This document shows positions 16,831 to 24,408 of a stretch of DNA of 64,000 nucleotides, one piece after another. Origin of the DNA: Streptomyces bungoensis (lineage in GTDB: Bacteria; Actinomycetota; Actinomycetes; Streptomycetales; Streptomycetaceae); NCBI RefSeq assembly GCF_001514215.1, contig NZ_KQ948874.1:1-64000 (forward strand), in the 5' to 3' direction. Every line of letters begins with the position of its first letter. Within the stretch, counting starts at the first letter, position 1. A model generated the notes under the pieces. That model saw only the letters and a program-made list of their open reading frames with translations. It searched no databases and was not told where the DNA came from. Both the position numbers and the translations under genes were made by a program.

Positions 16831-18516
16831 TCAGCCGGTGAAGCCGGCCGTGATCGAGGTGAACTGCCAGGTGTTCTGGCTGATGCCGGAGCAGTTGCTC
16901 ACCACGCCGCCGCCGGGGCAGGCCCGGTCGCGGTTGACCGCCCAGTAGGCGAGCCGGGCGATGTGGTGGGAGTTGGCCCAGTCGCGGATCTGGGTCCAGA
17001 TCGCCGGGGTGGTGTTCTCCTGCTGGTCGGACAGGCCGTTCATGCCGGAGATGCCCATGTGCGCGTAGGCGGTCGCGTCGTCCCAGCCGAACGTGGACTT
17101 CAGCTTGGCCTTCAGCCCCTCGGCCGCGTTCACGGTGCTGCCGTACATGTCCGAGCCGCCGCCGAAGTCGAACGGCATGATGGTGAAGACGTCGATGTTC
17201 GCGCCGAGCGACTGCGCCTGCTCGATCAGCCGGTTGCCGTAGTACGTCGGCCCGGTGGTGGACGTGCCGAAGGTGACGATGGTCTTCAGGCCCGGGTTGT
17301 TGGCCTTGACCGTCTTCAGAGCGGTGAGGATCTTCGCCTGGACGGCCTCGTTCTCGAACTCGTCCGTGTTCTCGATGTCCATGTCGATCGCCTTCAGCGA
17401 GTAGGCGTCGATCACCTTCTGCAGGGCCCCGGCGAGCGCGGCCGCGGAGGAGCAGTTGGCGCCCAGCTTGCTGCCCTGCCAGCCGCCGAACGACGGGACG
17501 ACGTCGCCGCCCGCCGAGCGGATCTGGTTGATGGCGGTCTGGTCGGCGCCGCCGGTCAGCGGCCTGCTGCCGTCCCAGGCGGGCGTGCAGCCACCCGAGT
17601 CCAGCACGAAGGCCATGGTGAACCACTTGATGCCGGTGGCGCTCATCACCGTGCTCGGGTTCGGCGGGTCGCCCCAGCCCTCGTACAGGTACGGCGCCGC
17701 CTGTTTGAACCCGGTCCCGCCGGAGCCCGCGTCCGTCGTCACGCCGACGGAGTTGGAGGCCGCAGACCGGTTCCCGGCCGCGTCCCGCGCCTTGACGGTG
17801 AAGGTGTACGCCGTGCTCGGCGACAGCCCGCCGACCGTGGCGGACGTGCCCGAGACGCTGAGGACCTGGTTGGAGCCGCTGTAGACGTCGTACGCCGTCA
17901 CGCCCACGTTGTCGCTGGAGGCGTTCCACTGCAGCGACACGCTCGAGGAGGACTTGCCGGTGGAGGTGAGCCCGCTCGGCGCGGTCGGCGCCTGGGTGTC
18001 CCCGCCGCCTCCGCCGCCACCGGGGCCGTCGAGGCTGATGTCGTCGGCGTAGTAGGTGCCCTGCGCGTACCAGCCGTGCACGTAGATGGTCGCGCTGGTC
18101 TGCGAGGCGCCGGTGGTGAAGGAGACGCTGAGCTGGCTGTACGCCGACGGGGACGTCGTCCACGTCGAGGCGCCGCCGTCCACGCCGAGGTAGACGTAGC
18201 TGCCGCGGACCCAGCCGCCGAGGGTGTACGTCGTGTTCGGCTGGACGGCGACGGTCTGGCTGCACTGCGCGTCGTCGCTCGACGTCACCGCTCCCTGCAG
18301 GGCCTTGGAGCCGCTGTGGACGAGGGAGGAGACGACCGAGCCGAGGTTGCCGGTGCAGGTCCACGGGGACAGACCGCCCGACTCGAAGCCGGGGTTGGTG
18401 AGGATGTTGGCCGCCTCGGCGGTGCCCGGAAGGGCGATGGCCCCGCCGAACGCGAGGGCGGCGGTGCCGAGCAGGGCGAGGAGTCGGCGTCTGGAACGAC
18501 GCAGTGTCTGGCGCAC
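16831..18516 (-). CDS. Secreted GH18 chitinase (CBM - FnIII - GH18)
   Basis: Extracellular chitinase of 561 residues. The start is the GTG at 18516 (VRQTLRRSRRRLLALLG) with GGGAG 5 bases upstream; longer in-frame sequence lacks a signal peptide. A signal peptide ends near LPGTAEAA. Residues about 35-160 form an N-terminal carbohydrate-binding module of the CBM16/CBM4-like type (ILTNPGFESGGLSPWTC). A glycine run links to a fibronectin type III domain (APSGLTSTGKSSSSVSLQW). The GH18 domain follows from about residue 275 with the catalytic motif LKAIDMDIENTDEF (D-x-D-x-E) and MPFDFGGG. The promoter region carries DasR-like repeats, so regulation by N-acetylglucosamine is likely. A strong terminator follows the gene. 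Confidence 0.94.
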   Translation of the reverse strand: MRQTLRRSRRRLLALLGTAALAFGGAIALPGTAEAANILTNPGFESGGLSPWTCTGNLGSVVSSLVHSGSKALQGAVTSSDDAQCSQTVAVQPNTTYTLGGWVRGSYVYLGVDGGASTWTTSPSAYSQLSVSFTTGASQTSATIYVHGWYAQGTYYADDISLDGPGGGGGGGDTQAPTAPSGLTSTGKSSSSVSLQWNASSDNVGVTAYDVYSGSNQVLSVSGTSATVGGLSPSTAYTFTVKARDAAGNRSAASNSVGVTTDAGSGGTGFKQAAPYLYEGWGDPPNPSTVMSATGIKWFTMAFVLDSGGCTPAWDGSRPLTGGADQTAINQIRSAGGDVVPSFGGWQGSKLGANCSSAAALAGALQKVIDAYSLKAIDMDIENTDEFENEAVQAKILTALKTVKANNPGLKTIVTFGTSTTGPTYYGNRLIEQAQSLGANIDVFTIMPFDFGGGSDMYGSTVNAAEGLKAKLKSTFGWDDATAYAHMGISGMNGLSDQQENTTPAIWTQIRDWANSHHIARLAYWAVNRDRACPGGGVVSNCSGISQNTWQFTSITAGFTG

Positions 18517-18582
18517 GCGATCTCCCTGTGGGGATGGGGGTGTTGGGAGTGCACGGGGGTGCGGGGATGCGCCACTGAATTT

Positions 18583-18632
18583 GGTATGGACCAATCCTGC
18601 TGTCAAGGAGAATGACGAGATTGGTCCATACC
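18583..18632. promoter_or_regulatory. Paired DasR-like operators upstream of chitinase
   Basis: GGTATGGACCAATC (18583-18596) and its exact reverse complement GATTGGTCCATACC (18619-18632) are separated by 22 bases, 67-117 bases upstream of the chitinase start. Each arm is itself a near-palindrome (TTGGT-AT-GGACCAA) resembling the DasR box (published consensus ACTGGTCTAGACCACT) and the repeats described in Streptomyces chitinase promoters. The perfect inverted arrangement of two sites is seen directly; DasR binding is inferred. Confidence 0.7.
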
Positions 18633-18799
18633 GGTGGGTGCGGCGGGAGCAGGGAGGCGCCCACGGAGTTCGCGGAAGAGGGTGCACGGCGAGTGGAAGC
18701 GGACCGACCGGTACTACGAGACCAGGAGTCCGCGGACCTTCCGGGTGGTGGACCGCATCGGGCAGCGCCGCTGAGTCGCACGGCCCGGCCGGCCGGCGC

Positions 18800-19918
18800 C
18801 TACAGCGGCAGCGCGCCGGCCGTCTCGGCCGGCTCCACGGGCGCCGGTACGGCCGGCAGCAGGACCCCGGTCTCCCGCCGCTGGTGCGGCAGCGACACCG
18901 GCCGCAGCGGCCGGGGGCCGGCCACCACCGTGTAGTCCTGTCCCAGGAACGGCGGCTCGACGGGCCCCGGGTCCTCGCCCAGCGCCAACTGGACAGCGGC
19001 CCACGGGGCGTTCACCCCGCAGAGGGACAGCTGGTGCAGGCCGCCGGCGGGCCGCGTGTTGACGTCCATCAGCACCGGGCGGTCGCCGAACATGCGGAAC
19101 TGGACGTTGGACAGGTAGTGCAGCCCGAAGCCCTCCGCGATCAGCCGGGCCGGCGCCAGCCACTGCTCGTGCAGCGTGAAGCCCCGGCGGCGGCCGTTCT
19201 TGGTGCGGCCCACGGCCAGCCGGACGCGGTTGTCCGTCCCGGTCAGGCAGTCGACGGACACCTCCGGCTGCCCCAGGCGCGGCATCACCAGCCAGTCCAC
19301 CGGCTCCTCGGCCGCCCGCAGCGCCCCGACGACCAGGTCGAGCGGGACGTGCGGCCCGGGGAAGCCGCCGAGGTGCGTCAGCGAGAAGGGAGCGCGGGTG
19401 ATCACCCGGAAGCCGACCCCGCCGGCGCCGGAGGCCGGCTTGAAGCACGCCGTGTGCCCGGCCGCCTCCAACTCCTCCACGGCCGCCAGGAGTTCGTCGG
19501 CCGTGCGGACCCGCCACCACGGCGGCACCGGCACGCCGACCGAGCGGACCGCCTCGTACGCGGTCACCTTGTCCTCGAAGACGGCCACCGCCTGCGGCGT
19601 CGGTGCCAGCAGGGCCGTACCCGCCGCAGCGAACTCGGTGCGGTGCGCCACGATCGCCGCCTGGTGCAGCCGGGGCACGAACACGTCGATGCCGCGCCGC
19701 GCGCACTGGTCCAGGGCGTACTCGACGTACCCGGCCGGGGACAGGCCCTCCGGCTCCAGGTCGGCGGTGTCGGCGGCGGCCAGCACGGGGGAGTCGGGGT
19801 CCCCGTGGGTGGCATGGATCTCGACGGCCCGGTCGCTGGGATTCCTCCGCAGCTGATCCATGAAGAACACGTTCTCCGCGTACGTGCGGTTGAGCCAGAC
19901 GCGTACGCGAGAGAGCAT
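18800..19918 (-). CDS. ATP-grasp domain protein (Ter-associated type)
   Basis: 372-residue protein of the ATP-grasp superfamily, which joins a carboxylate to a nucleophile through an acyl-phosphate. It starts at the ATG 19918 (MLSRVRVWLNRTYAENVFFM). After a pre-grasp region (VEIHATHGDPDSPVL, DVFVPRLHQAAIVAHR), the grasp domain shows FKPASGAGGVGFRVI as the ATP-binding loop and the metal-ligand run PVLMDVNTRPAGGLHQLSL. The N-terminal half resembles ATP-grasp enzymes found in tellurium-resistance-associated biosynthetic gene sets, but no ter gene, phosphoribosyltransferase or HAD partner is nearby. It is divergent from the metallophosphoesterase across 261 bases in which I see no gene. Substrate unknown. 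Confidence 0.8.
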   Translation of the reverse strand: MLSRVRVWLNRTYAENVFFMDQLRRNPSDRAVEIHATHGDPDSPVLAAADTADLEPEGLSPAGYVEYALDQCARRGIDVFVPRLHQAAIVAHRTEFAAAGTALLAPTPQAVAVFEDKVTAYEAVRSVGVPVPPWWRVRTADELLAAVEELEAAGHTACFKPASGAGGVGFRVITRAPFSLTHLGGFPGPHVPLDLVVGALRAAEEPVDWLVMPRLGQPEVSVDCLTGTDNRVRLAVGRTKNGRRRGFTLHEQWLAPARLIAEGFGLHYLSNVQFRMFGDRPVLMDVNTRPAGGLHQLSLCGVNAPWAAVQLALGEDPGPVEPPFLGQDYTVVAGPRPLRPVSLPHQRRETGVLLPAVPAPVEPAETAGALPL

Positions 19919-20179
19919 GCAGGCCGCCTTTCAGGGTTTTCGGGCAGGACTCGGCGGCCCGTGCCCGGGCAGGAGGAAGGAAGGGACACCAAGCAGCCCC
20001 GGGAAAAGGGAGTTGGGTGCTGGTGTTGGGGCGATCATACGGCTTTCAAGCGCCCGCGCGTGCAACGCACGTGTTACGGATTCGCCCGGCCGTCCGGGGC
20101 ACGCGGCCGGGGTTCCCCTTGTCCGCGGACGGTGAATGTGCTGTCGTGGTGCCGACCGGATGATCGCGAGGGGGTACGG

Positions 20180-21085
20180 GTGGAGCCGACGGCCGGGGCC
20201 GGACAGCTGCTGGCCATCAGCGACCTGCACGTCACCTATCCCGAGAACCGCGCCCTCGTCGAGGCGATGCGCCCCGGCACGGACGACGACTGGCTGATCG
20301 TGGCCGGGGACGTCGCGGAGACGGTCGAGGACATCCGGTGGACCCTCGCCACGCTCGCGGACCGCTTCGCCAAGGTGCTCTGGGCGCCCGGCAACCACGA
20401 CCTGTGGACCCACCCGAGGGACAGCGTCACCCTGCGCGGCGTCGCCCGCTACGAGCACCTCGTCGCCCTGTGCCGGGACCTCGGCGTCACCACGCCCGAG
20501 GACCCCTACCCGGTGTGGCACGGCCCCGGCGGGCCGGCCGTCGTGGCCCCGCTGTTCCTGCTCTACGACTACTCCTTCCTCCCGGCCGGCTGCGCCACCA
20601 AGGAGGAGGGCCTGGCCTACGCGCAAAGCACCGGCGTCGTCTGCAACGACGAGCACGTGCTCCATCCCGACCCGTACCCGGCCCGCGAGGACTGGTGCCG
20701 GGCCCGGGTCGCCGAGACCGAGCGCAGGCTCGCCGCGCTGCCCGCCGGCCTGCCCACCGTCCTCGTGAACCACTACCCGCTGGACCGGCACCCGACCGAC
20801 GTGCTGTGGTACCCGGAGTTCGCCATGTGGTGCGGCACCACCCGCACCGCCGACTGGCACCGCCGGTTCCGCGTGGCGGCCATGGTCTACGGCCATCTGC
20901 ACATCCCGCGGACCACCTGGCACGAGGGCGTCCGCTTCGAAGAGGTGTCCGTGGGATACCCCCGCGAATGGCGCAGGCGCCCGGAACCCCCGGGCCGGCC
21001 GCGCCGCATTCTGCCGATGGAGGTCGGACCCGGTGATCGAGGAGCTGCTCCCGGAGTCGGTGGTGGCCGTGGAGGCGTACGGTGA
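20180..21085 (+). CDS. Calcineurin-like metallophosphoesterase
   Basis: Predicted binuclear-metal phosphoesterase of 301 residues from the GTG at 20180, with GAGGGGG seven bases upstream. The five metallophosphoesterase blocks are present in order: LLAISDLHVTYPENR (D-x-H), IVAGDVAETVED (GD), WAPGNHDLWTHP (GNHD), VLVNHYPLDRHPTD (H) and MVYGHLHIPRT (GHxH). The last 53 bases overlap the phosphopantetheinyl transferase gene in another frame, so the two are co-transcribed; the pairing of these two families is, from memory, recurrent in Streptomyces. Substrate unknown. The C-terminal tail after residue 270 is arginine/proline/glycine-rich and may be disordered. Confidence 0.9.
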   Translation: MEPTAGAGQLLAISDLHVTYPENRALVEAMRPGTDDDWLIVAGDVAETVEDIRWTLATLADRFAKVLWAPGNHDLWTHPRDSVTLRGVARYEHLVALCRDLGVTTPEDPYPVWHGPGGPAVVAPLFLLYDYSFLPAGCATKEEGLAYAQSTGVVCNDEHVLHPDPYPAREDWCRARVAETERRLAALPAGLPTVLVNHYPLDRHPTDVLWYPEFAMWCGTTRTADWHRRFRVAAMVYGHLHIPRTTWHEGVRFEEVSVGYPREWRRRPEPPGRPRRILPMEVGPGDRGAAPGVGGGRGGVR

Positions 21086-21707
21086 CCAGGACGCCGAAGC
21101 CCGGCTGTACCCGGAGGAGGAGCGGCTCGTGGCGCGGGCGGTGGCCAAGCGCCGCCGGGAGTTCGCGGCCGTGCGCGCCTGCGCCCGGCGCGCCATGGAG
21201 AAGCTCGGCGTGCCGCCGCAACCCGTCCTCACCGGTGAGCGCGGCGCACCCGTCTGGCCCCGGGGGCTGACCGGCAGCATGACCCACTGCGACGGCTACC
21301 GCGCCGCCGCCCTCGTCCGCGCCGGCGACCTGGCCGCCGTCGGCATCGACGCCGAACCGCACGGGCCGCTGCCGGAAGGCGTCTTCGACACCATCGCGCT
21401 CCCCGCCGAGCAGGACCGGGACCGCGCGCTGCACGCCGGCGGATCCGCCGTGCACTGGGACCGGCTGCTGTTCAGCGCCAAGGAGTCCGTCTACAAGGCG
21501 TGGTTCCCGCTCACCCGCGCCTGGCTCGACTTCTCCGAGGCCGACATCGAGCTGGCGTGCCACCCCGGGCGCGGTACGCGCGGCCGGTTCACCGCCCGGC
21601 TGCTCGTCCCCGGGCCGGTGGTGGGCGGCACCCGCCTCGAAGGGTTCGACGGGCGCTGGCTCATCGAGGACGGCCTGGTGCTGACCGCCGTGGCCGTCCC
21701 GCACTGA
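21033..21707 (+). CDS. 4'-phosphopantetheinyl transferase (EntD/Sfp superfamily)
   Basis: Attaches the phosphopantetheine arm of coenzyme A to carrier proteins, activating PKS, NRPS or fatty-acid systems. The 224-residue product starts with the GTG at 21033 inside the metallophosphoesterase gene, followed by IEELLPESVVAVEAYGD as in EntD-like enzymes. Key motifs are GSMTHCDGYRAAALV, AAVGIDAEPHGPLPEGVFDT (metal-binding GIDxE) and LLFSAKESVYKAWFPLT (catalytic WxxKEA-like KESVYK). No biosynthetic cluster is adjacent, so it is probably a stand-alone enzyme of broad use. A perfect hairpin overlaps its stop codon. Confidence 0.94.
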   Translation: MIEELLPESVVAVEAYGDQDAEARLYPEEERLVARAVAKRRREFAAVRACARRAMEKLGVPPQPVLTGERGAPVWPRGLTGSMTHCDGYRAAALVRAGDLAAVGIDAEPHGPLPEGVFDTIALPAEQDRDRALHAGGSAVHWDRLLFSAKESVYKAWFPLTRAWLDFSEADIELACHPGRGTRGRFTARLLVPGPVVGGTRLEGFDGRWLIEDGLVLTAVAVPH

Positions 21708-21720
21708 CCGGGACGGCCAC
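21690..21720. terminator. Hairpin overlapping the end of the phosphopantetheinyl transferase gene
   Basis: GTGGCCGTCCCG (21690-21701) and CGGGACGGCCAC (21709-21720) form a perfect 12-bp stem with a 7-base loop that includes the TGA at 21705-21707. There is no T-run, as is common in Streptomyces. It separates convergent genes and may act in both directions. Confidence 0.75.
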
Positions 21721-21738
21721 GCGACTTCCCGGCCGGTC

Positions 21739-21966
21739 TCACGCCTCGTGGCACCAGTGGCGCACCAGCCGGAAGAACTCCTCCTCGTTGCCCGCGAGTC
21801 CGGCCCCCGCCAGGGCCCGCTCCGCCTCGGCGAGCACGGACGGCGGCAGCGCGACGGGCCGGCCGCCGTCCGGTGGCCCGTCGAAGGCGGCGCGGACCGT
21901 ATGGAGCAGCCGCAGATAGGCCTGGACGGCGGTGCGCTCGCGGTCGGTCGGTACGGCGGTCTGCAT
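21739..21966 (-). CDS. Small conserved-type hypothetical protein
   Basis: 75-residue product from the ATG at 21966, which has GGGGAGAG about 8 bases upstream; a longer frame to 22038 exists but starts without a good site. The sequence (MQTAVPTDRERTAVQAYLRL ... RALAGAGLAGNEEEFFRLVRH) is helical, leucine/alanine-rich, without signal or membrane segment. I do not recognise a domain. Codon usage and the clear ribosome site support it being real. It is convergent with the phosphopantetheinyl transferase gene and lies downstream of the XRE/IrrE pair on the same strand, separated by 187 bases. Confidence 0.6.
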   Translation of the reverse strand: MQTAVPTDRERTAVQAYLRLLHTVRAAFDGPPDGGRPVALPPSVLAEAERALAGAGLAGNEEEFFRLVRHWCHEA

Positions 21967-22153
21967 CGGTCGGCTCTCCCCGGTTTCGGCGTCACGGATC
22001 ACGCGCCCTGCGGCGCCGCGCACCGCGTCCTGCGGCACACCCCTCCAGCTTGCCGTCCCCCACTGACAACGCCCCGCGACCGCACGGCCGTACGGCGGCC
22101 GGCGTCACCCCCCGGGCACCTCCGGGCCACTCCCGGCGGCGCCCGGCACCCCC

Positions 22154-22729
22154 TCAGCCCTGCGGCCCCGGATACCCTAGGGACGCCTCGATGCGGCCGG
22201 CGACGCCGCCCCGCCGGACCGGGGCGCGCAGGGCCGAACCGGCCAGCCACGTACGGCATCTGCTGGCGAGGAGCAGGCCGAAGGTCTCGGCGTCGCGCTC
22301 CTCGCTGCGGTCGAACCGGGTGCGCGCGGCGACCCGGTGCACCGCGGCCTGCAGGGCGGCCTGGTCGGTGTCGTCGCCGAGCAGCCGGGTCGCCACGCCG
22401 GTTCCGGCGACGTGATGGCCCGAGTGGTCGGCCTGCATGTGCCACAGCTCGTGGCCGAGGATCACCAACTGGTGCCCGGGAGCGGTGCGTTCCTCCACCA
22501 CGACCAGGTCACGGTCGGCCATGTCCAGCCACAGCCCGCTGGCCGTGCCCGGCGGGAAGGCGGCCGTGCGGAACTGCACGGGCCGGCCGCGGCGGCGGCT
22601 CATCGCCTCGCACAGCGCCCGGTACAGCTCCCGCGGCTCCGCCGGCGCCGGCAGCGCGAGGCCCCCGACCAGCTCGGCGCACAGCCGGCGCATGTCCCTG
22701 CCGATGCCCACGCTCCTCACCCGGCTCAC
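22154..22729 (-). CDS. ImmA/IrrE-family metallopeptidase-like protein
   Basis: 191-residue product carrying a zinc metallopeptidase signature, LVILGHELWHMQADHSGHH (H-E-x-x-H plus a later histidine), typical of the ImmA/IrrE family, whose members cleave or modulate partner repressors. The start is a GTG at 22729 that overlaps the XRE gene stop by 4 nt (GTGA), so the two are translationally coupled. Further conserved pieces are GLWLDMADRDLVVVEERTAP and the C-terminal RSEERDAETFGLLLASRC. The strict pairing with an upstream XRE protein suggests a regulator-protease couple; the target and trigger are unknown. Confidence 0.85.
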   Translation of the reverse strand: MSRVRSVGIGRDMRRLCAELVGGLALPAPAEPRELYRALCEAMSRRRGRPVQFRTAAFPPGTASGLWLDMADRDLVVVEERTAPGHQLVILGHELWHMQADHSGHHVAGTGVATRLLGDDTDQAALQAAVHRVAARTRFDRSEERDAETFGLLLASRCRTWLAGSALRAPVRRGGVAGRIEASLGYPGPQG

Positions 22730-23382
22730 GACTCGGGCCGCTTGACGCTCTCCAGGAGCATGTCGAGCCACTCCGCGACCTTGTCCCGGTGCTGATCGGT
22801 GGGCAGTTGCGCGGCCCGCCAGGCGATCCCGCGCACCCCGTGGTCCTGCAGCAGCCGCTCCAGCGGGTCCTCGGCCGACTCGGCGGCGGCCCGCTCCCGG
22901 TCGGCCAGCTTCTGCAGCAGGTCCTGCTCGGTGCGCTGCAGCGCACCCGCCAGCGCCTCGGGATCCTCCGCGGTCAGGAAGCCGGCGTGCACGCGGAAGA
23001 ACCGCTGCAGCGCGTCGCAGTGCTCCATGGTGGGCCGCCGGTCGCCGTTGATGAGGGCACCGGCCTGCTGCCGGGACATGCCCGCGCCGTCCGCGATCTC
23101 CTGCTGGGTGTACTTGCGGCCGCCCGCCTTCAGACGGGTGCGGCGCAGCAGGTCCAGACGCTGCAGGAAACGCGCCTGGACGTCCGGCTCGCCCGCCGGC
23201 CGGCCGCCGAGCAGGGCCCTGACCACCGGCTCCGGCACCCCGCAGGCGACCGACAGCCGCGCGGTGTCGAACACCTCGGCGTGCGGCACGCCGAGCCGGT
23301 CCGCGAGCGCGGTGACGCGGGCGACGACGGCAGGCAGCTGAGCGGTCTCCGTGGCGCCCGGATCCTCGTAGCCATCCGTCAC
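22726..23382 (-). CDS. XRE-family helix-turn-helix regulator, partner of the IrrE-like protein
   Basis: 218 residues from the GTG at 23382 (VTDGYEDPGATETAQLPAV), with GGAG 9 bases upstream. The helix-turn-helix is in the centre, residues about 85-135: KYTQQEIADGAGMSRQQAGA followed by LINGDRRPTMEHCDALQRFF. The C-terminal part is helical and charged (ALQRTEQDLLQKLADRERAA) and may dimerise. The stop overlaps the start of the metallopeptidase-like gene. An 18-bp dyad at 23493-23510 in the divergent promoter region is a good candidate for its binding site, controlling both itself and the MmyB-like gene. Confidence 0.88.
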   Translation of the reverse strand: MTDGYEDPGATETAQLPAVVARVTALADRLGVPHAEVFDTARLSVACGVPEPVVRALLGGRPAGEPDVQARFLQRLDLLRRTRLKAGGRKYTQQEIADGAGMSRQQAGALINGDRRPTMEHCDALQRFFRVHAGFLTAEDPEALAGALQRTEQDLLQKLADRERAAAESAEDPLERLLQDHGVRGIAWRAAQLPTDQHRDKVAEWLDMLLESVKRPES

Positions 23383-23492
23383 CGACAGAACTCCTACGTC
23401 TCTCGAGGGCAACTGGTTCGTCCGTGGCTGTCACAGACGGCTGCCGTGAACTTCCCGGAGAGTAGCGGGTGCCTCGAACCCGCATCCAGGTC

Positions 23493-23510
23493 TCGCCACA
23501 ACTGTGGCGA
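23493..23510. promoter_or_regulatory. 18-bp dyad in XRE/MmyB-like divergent promoter region
   Basis: TCGCCACA-AC-TGTGGCGA has perfect 8-bp arms and a 2-base centre. It lies 111 bases upstream of the XRE start and 113 bases upstream of the MmyB-like start, close to the middle of the 240-base divergent gap. Size and symmetry suit an XRE dimer. Binding is inferred. Confidence 0.6.
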
Positions 23511-23546
23511 ATTTCAGCCGTCAAGCGGCATGAAATGCCACGATAG

Positions 23547-23576
23547 TTGACACGACTCTCGTCGGGGCAGCAGGAT
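23547..23576 (+). promoter_or_regulatory. Putative vegetative promoter of the MmyB-like gene
   Basis: TTGACA (23547-23552) and CAGGAT (23571-23576) are separated by 18 bases, close to the Streptomyces housekeeping promoter consensus. Transcription would start near 23583, giving a leader of about 40 bases before the ATG at 23623. Confidence 0.55.
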
Positions 23577-23622
23577 CGCATCGCCGCGTGAAGGCCGCAG
23601 AGGCAAGAGGGGTGACCTCCCG

Positions 23623-24285
23623 ATGGCACATCAGGCAGGAGGGCAGTGGCCGGCGCCGCGGGCCGTTCCCGAGGGCTGCGAGGCCCAGGCGTACCTCCAG
23701 GACTACGCCACACTGCTGGAGGCCGCGTCCTTCCCGTCCCTGGTTCTCGACCACCGCTGGAACGTCCTGATGTCCAACGGCGCGTTCCGGACACTCTTCG
23801 GCTCGGTGGGCCCCCACCCGACGGCCATGCCCGGGGACAACTTCCTGCGGTTCGTCCTGTTCCACCCCGACGCCGGCGACGTCCTCGGCGAGCACGAGGC
23901 GGGCTGGTGCCTGCCGATGCTGGCGCACCTCAAGACCGCTCTGGAGCGCCACGGCCACGACCACGAACTGCAGGCGGTCCGCCGGGACGTCGCCCAGGAC
24001 CCGATCATGGAGGCCGCCTACCGGCAGGGCCTGCCGCACTGGATCCACGCCGTGGGCGAGGCCGCGGTCCAGCTCGACGGCGCCGTGCGCCTGCTGCGCC
24101 ACCCGGACCCGCGCCGCGGCCCCACGGAGTGCCGGATCGTCGACGAGACGCCGCCCACCCTGCGGGAGACCGGCCGCACCCGGCTGACGATGGTGCTGCG
24201 CGACGCCCGCCGCCCGGCCGCCGCCGCGCGGCGCCCGCGCCGGGCGGGCTCGCACCTCACCGTCGTGCCGGTCCCCGAGGACTGA
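23623..24285 (+). CDS. MmyB-like ligand-binding domain protein lacking a helix-turn-helix
   Basis: 220-residue product starting at the ATG 23623. Residues about 25-195 match the C-terminal PAS-like ligand-binding domain of MmyB-type XRE regulators: LDHRWNVLMSNGAFRTLFG, then PGDNFLRFVLFHPDAGDVLG and TGRTRLTMVLRDAR. Such domains normally follow an N-terminal helix-turn-helix with a FLRxRR motif; here no DNA-binding domain is present and nothing upstream in frame encodes one. The tail is arginine-rich. It is divergent from the XRE/IrrE pair, so it might act as a sensor or modulator for that system. This functional link is inference from position. Confidence 0.8.
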   Translation: MAHQAGGQWPAPRAVPEGCEAQAYLQDYATLLEAASFPSLVLDHRWNVLMSNGAFRTLFGSVGPHPTAMPGDNFLRFVLFHPDAGDVLGEHEAGWCLPMLAHLKTALERHGHDHELQAVRRDVAQDPIMEAAYRQGLPHWIHAVGEAAVQLDGAVRLLRHPDPRRGPTECRIVDETPPTLRETGRTRLTMVLRDARRPAAAARRPRRAGSHLTVVPVPED

Positions 24286-24292
24286 CCCGGCC

Positions 24293-24317
24293 CCGTCGGC
24301 GTTCAGGTCGCCGACGG
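24293..24317 (+). terminator. Hairpin after the MmyB-like gene
   Basis: CCGTCGGCG and CGCCGACGG form a perfect 9-bp stem around a 7-base loop, starting 8 bases after the stop codon. No T-run follows. Confidence 0.65.
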
Positions 24318-24371
24318 AGCCGGGCCGGAACCCCCCTCGCCTGGCGGCTTTCACTCCCGGCTCCCCTTTAT

Positions 24372-24384
24372 GCAAGTAGCTTGC
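24372..24384. promoter_or_regulatory. Putative LacI operator at the lacI promoter
   Basis: GCAAG-TAG-CTTGC is a perfect inverted repeat with a 3-base centre, followed by two more copies of TTGCG before the LacI start. A TAGGCT hexamer at 24396-24401 ends 7 bases before the ATG, so the message may be leaderless and the operator would sit over the promoter, consistent with autoregulation. Confidence 0.55.
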
Positions 24385-24408
24385 GTCTCTTGCGCTAGGC
24401 TTGCGTCC

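Noticed and set aside
18682..18774. Possible 30-residue gene starting with GTG upstream of the chitinase promoter region
   Set aside because: The ribosome site is too close to the start and I see no family or context to support it.
13259..18781. A 1840-codon open frame on the minus strand across GH38 and chitinase genes
   Set aside because: It is antisense to the well-supported alpha-mannosidase and reads an arginine/glycine-rich translation typical of out-of-frame high-GC DNA.
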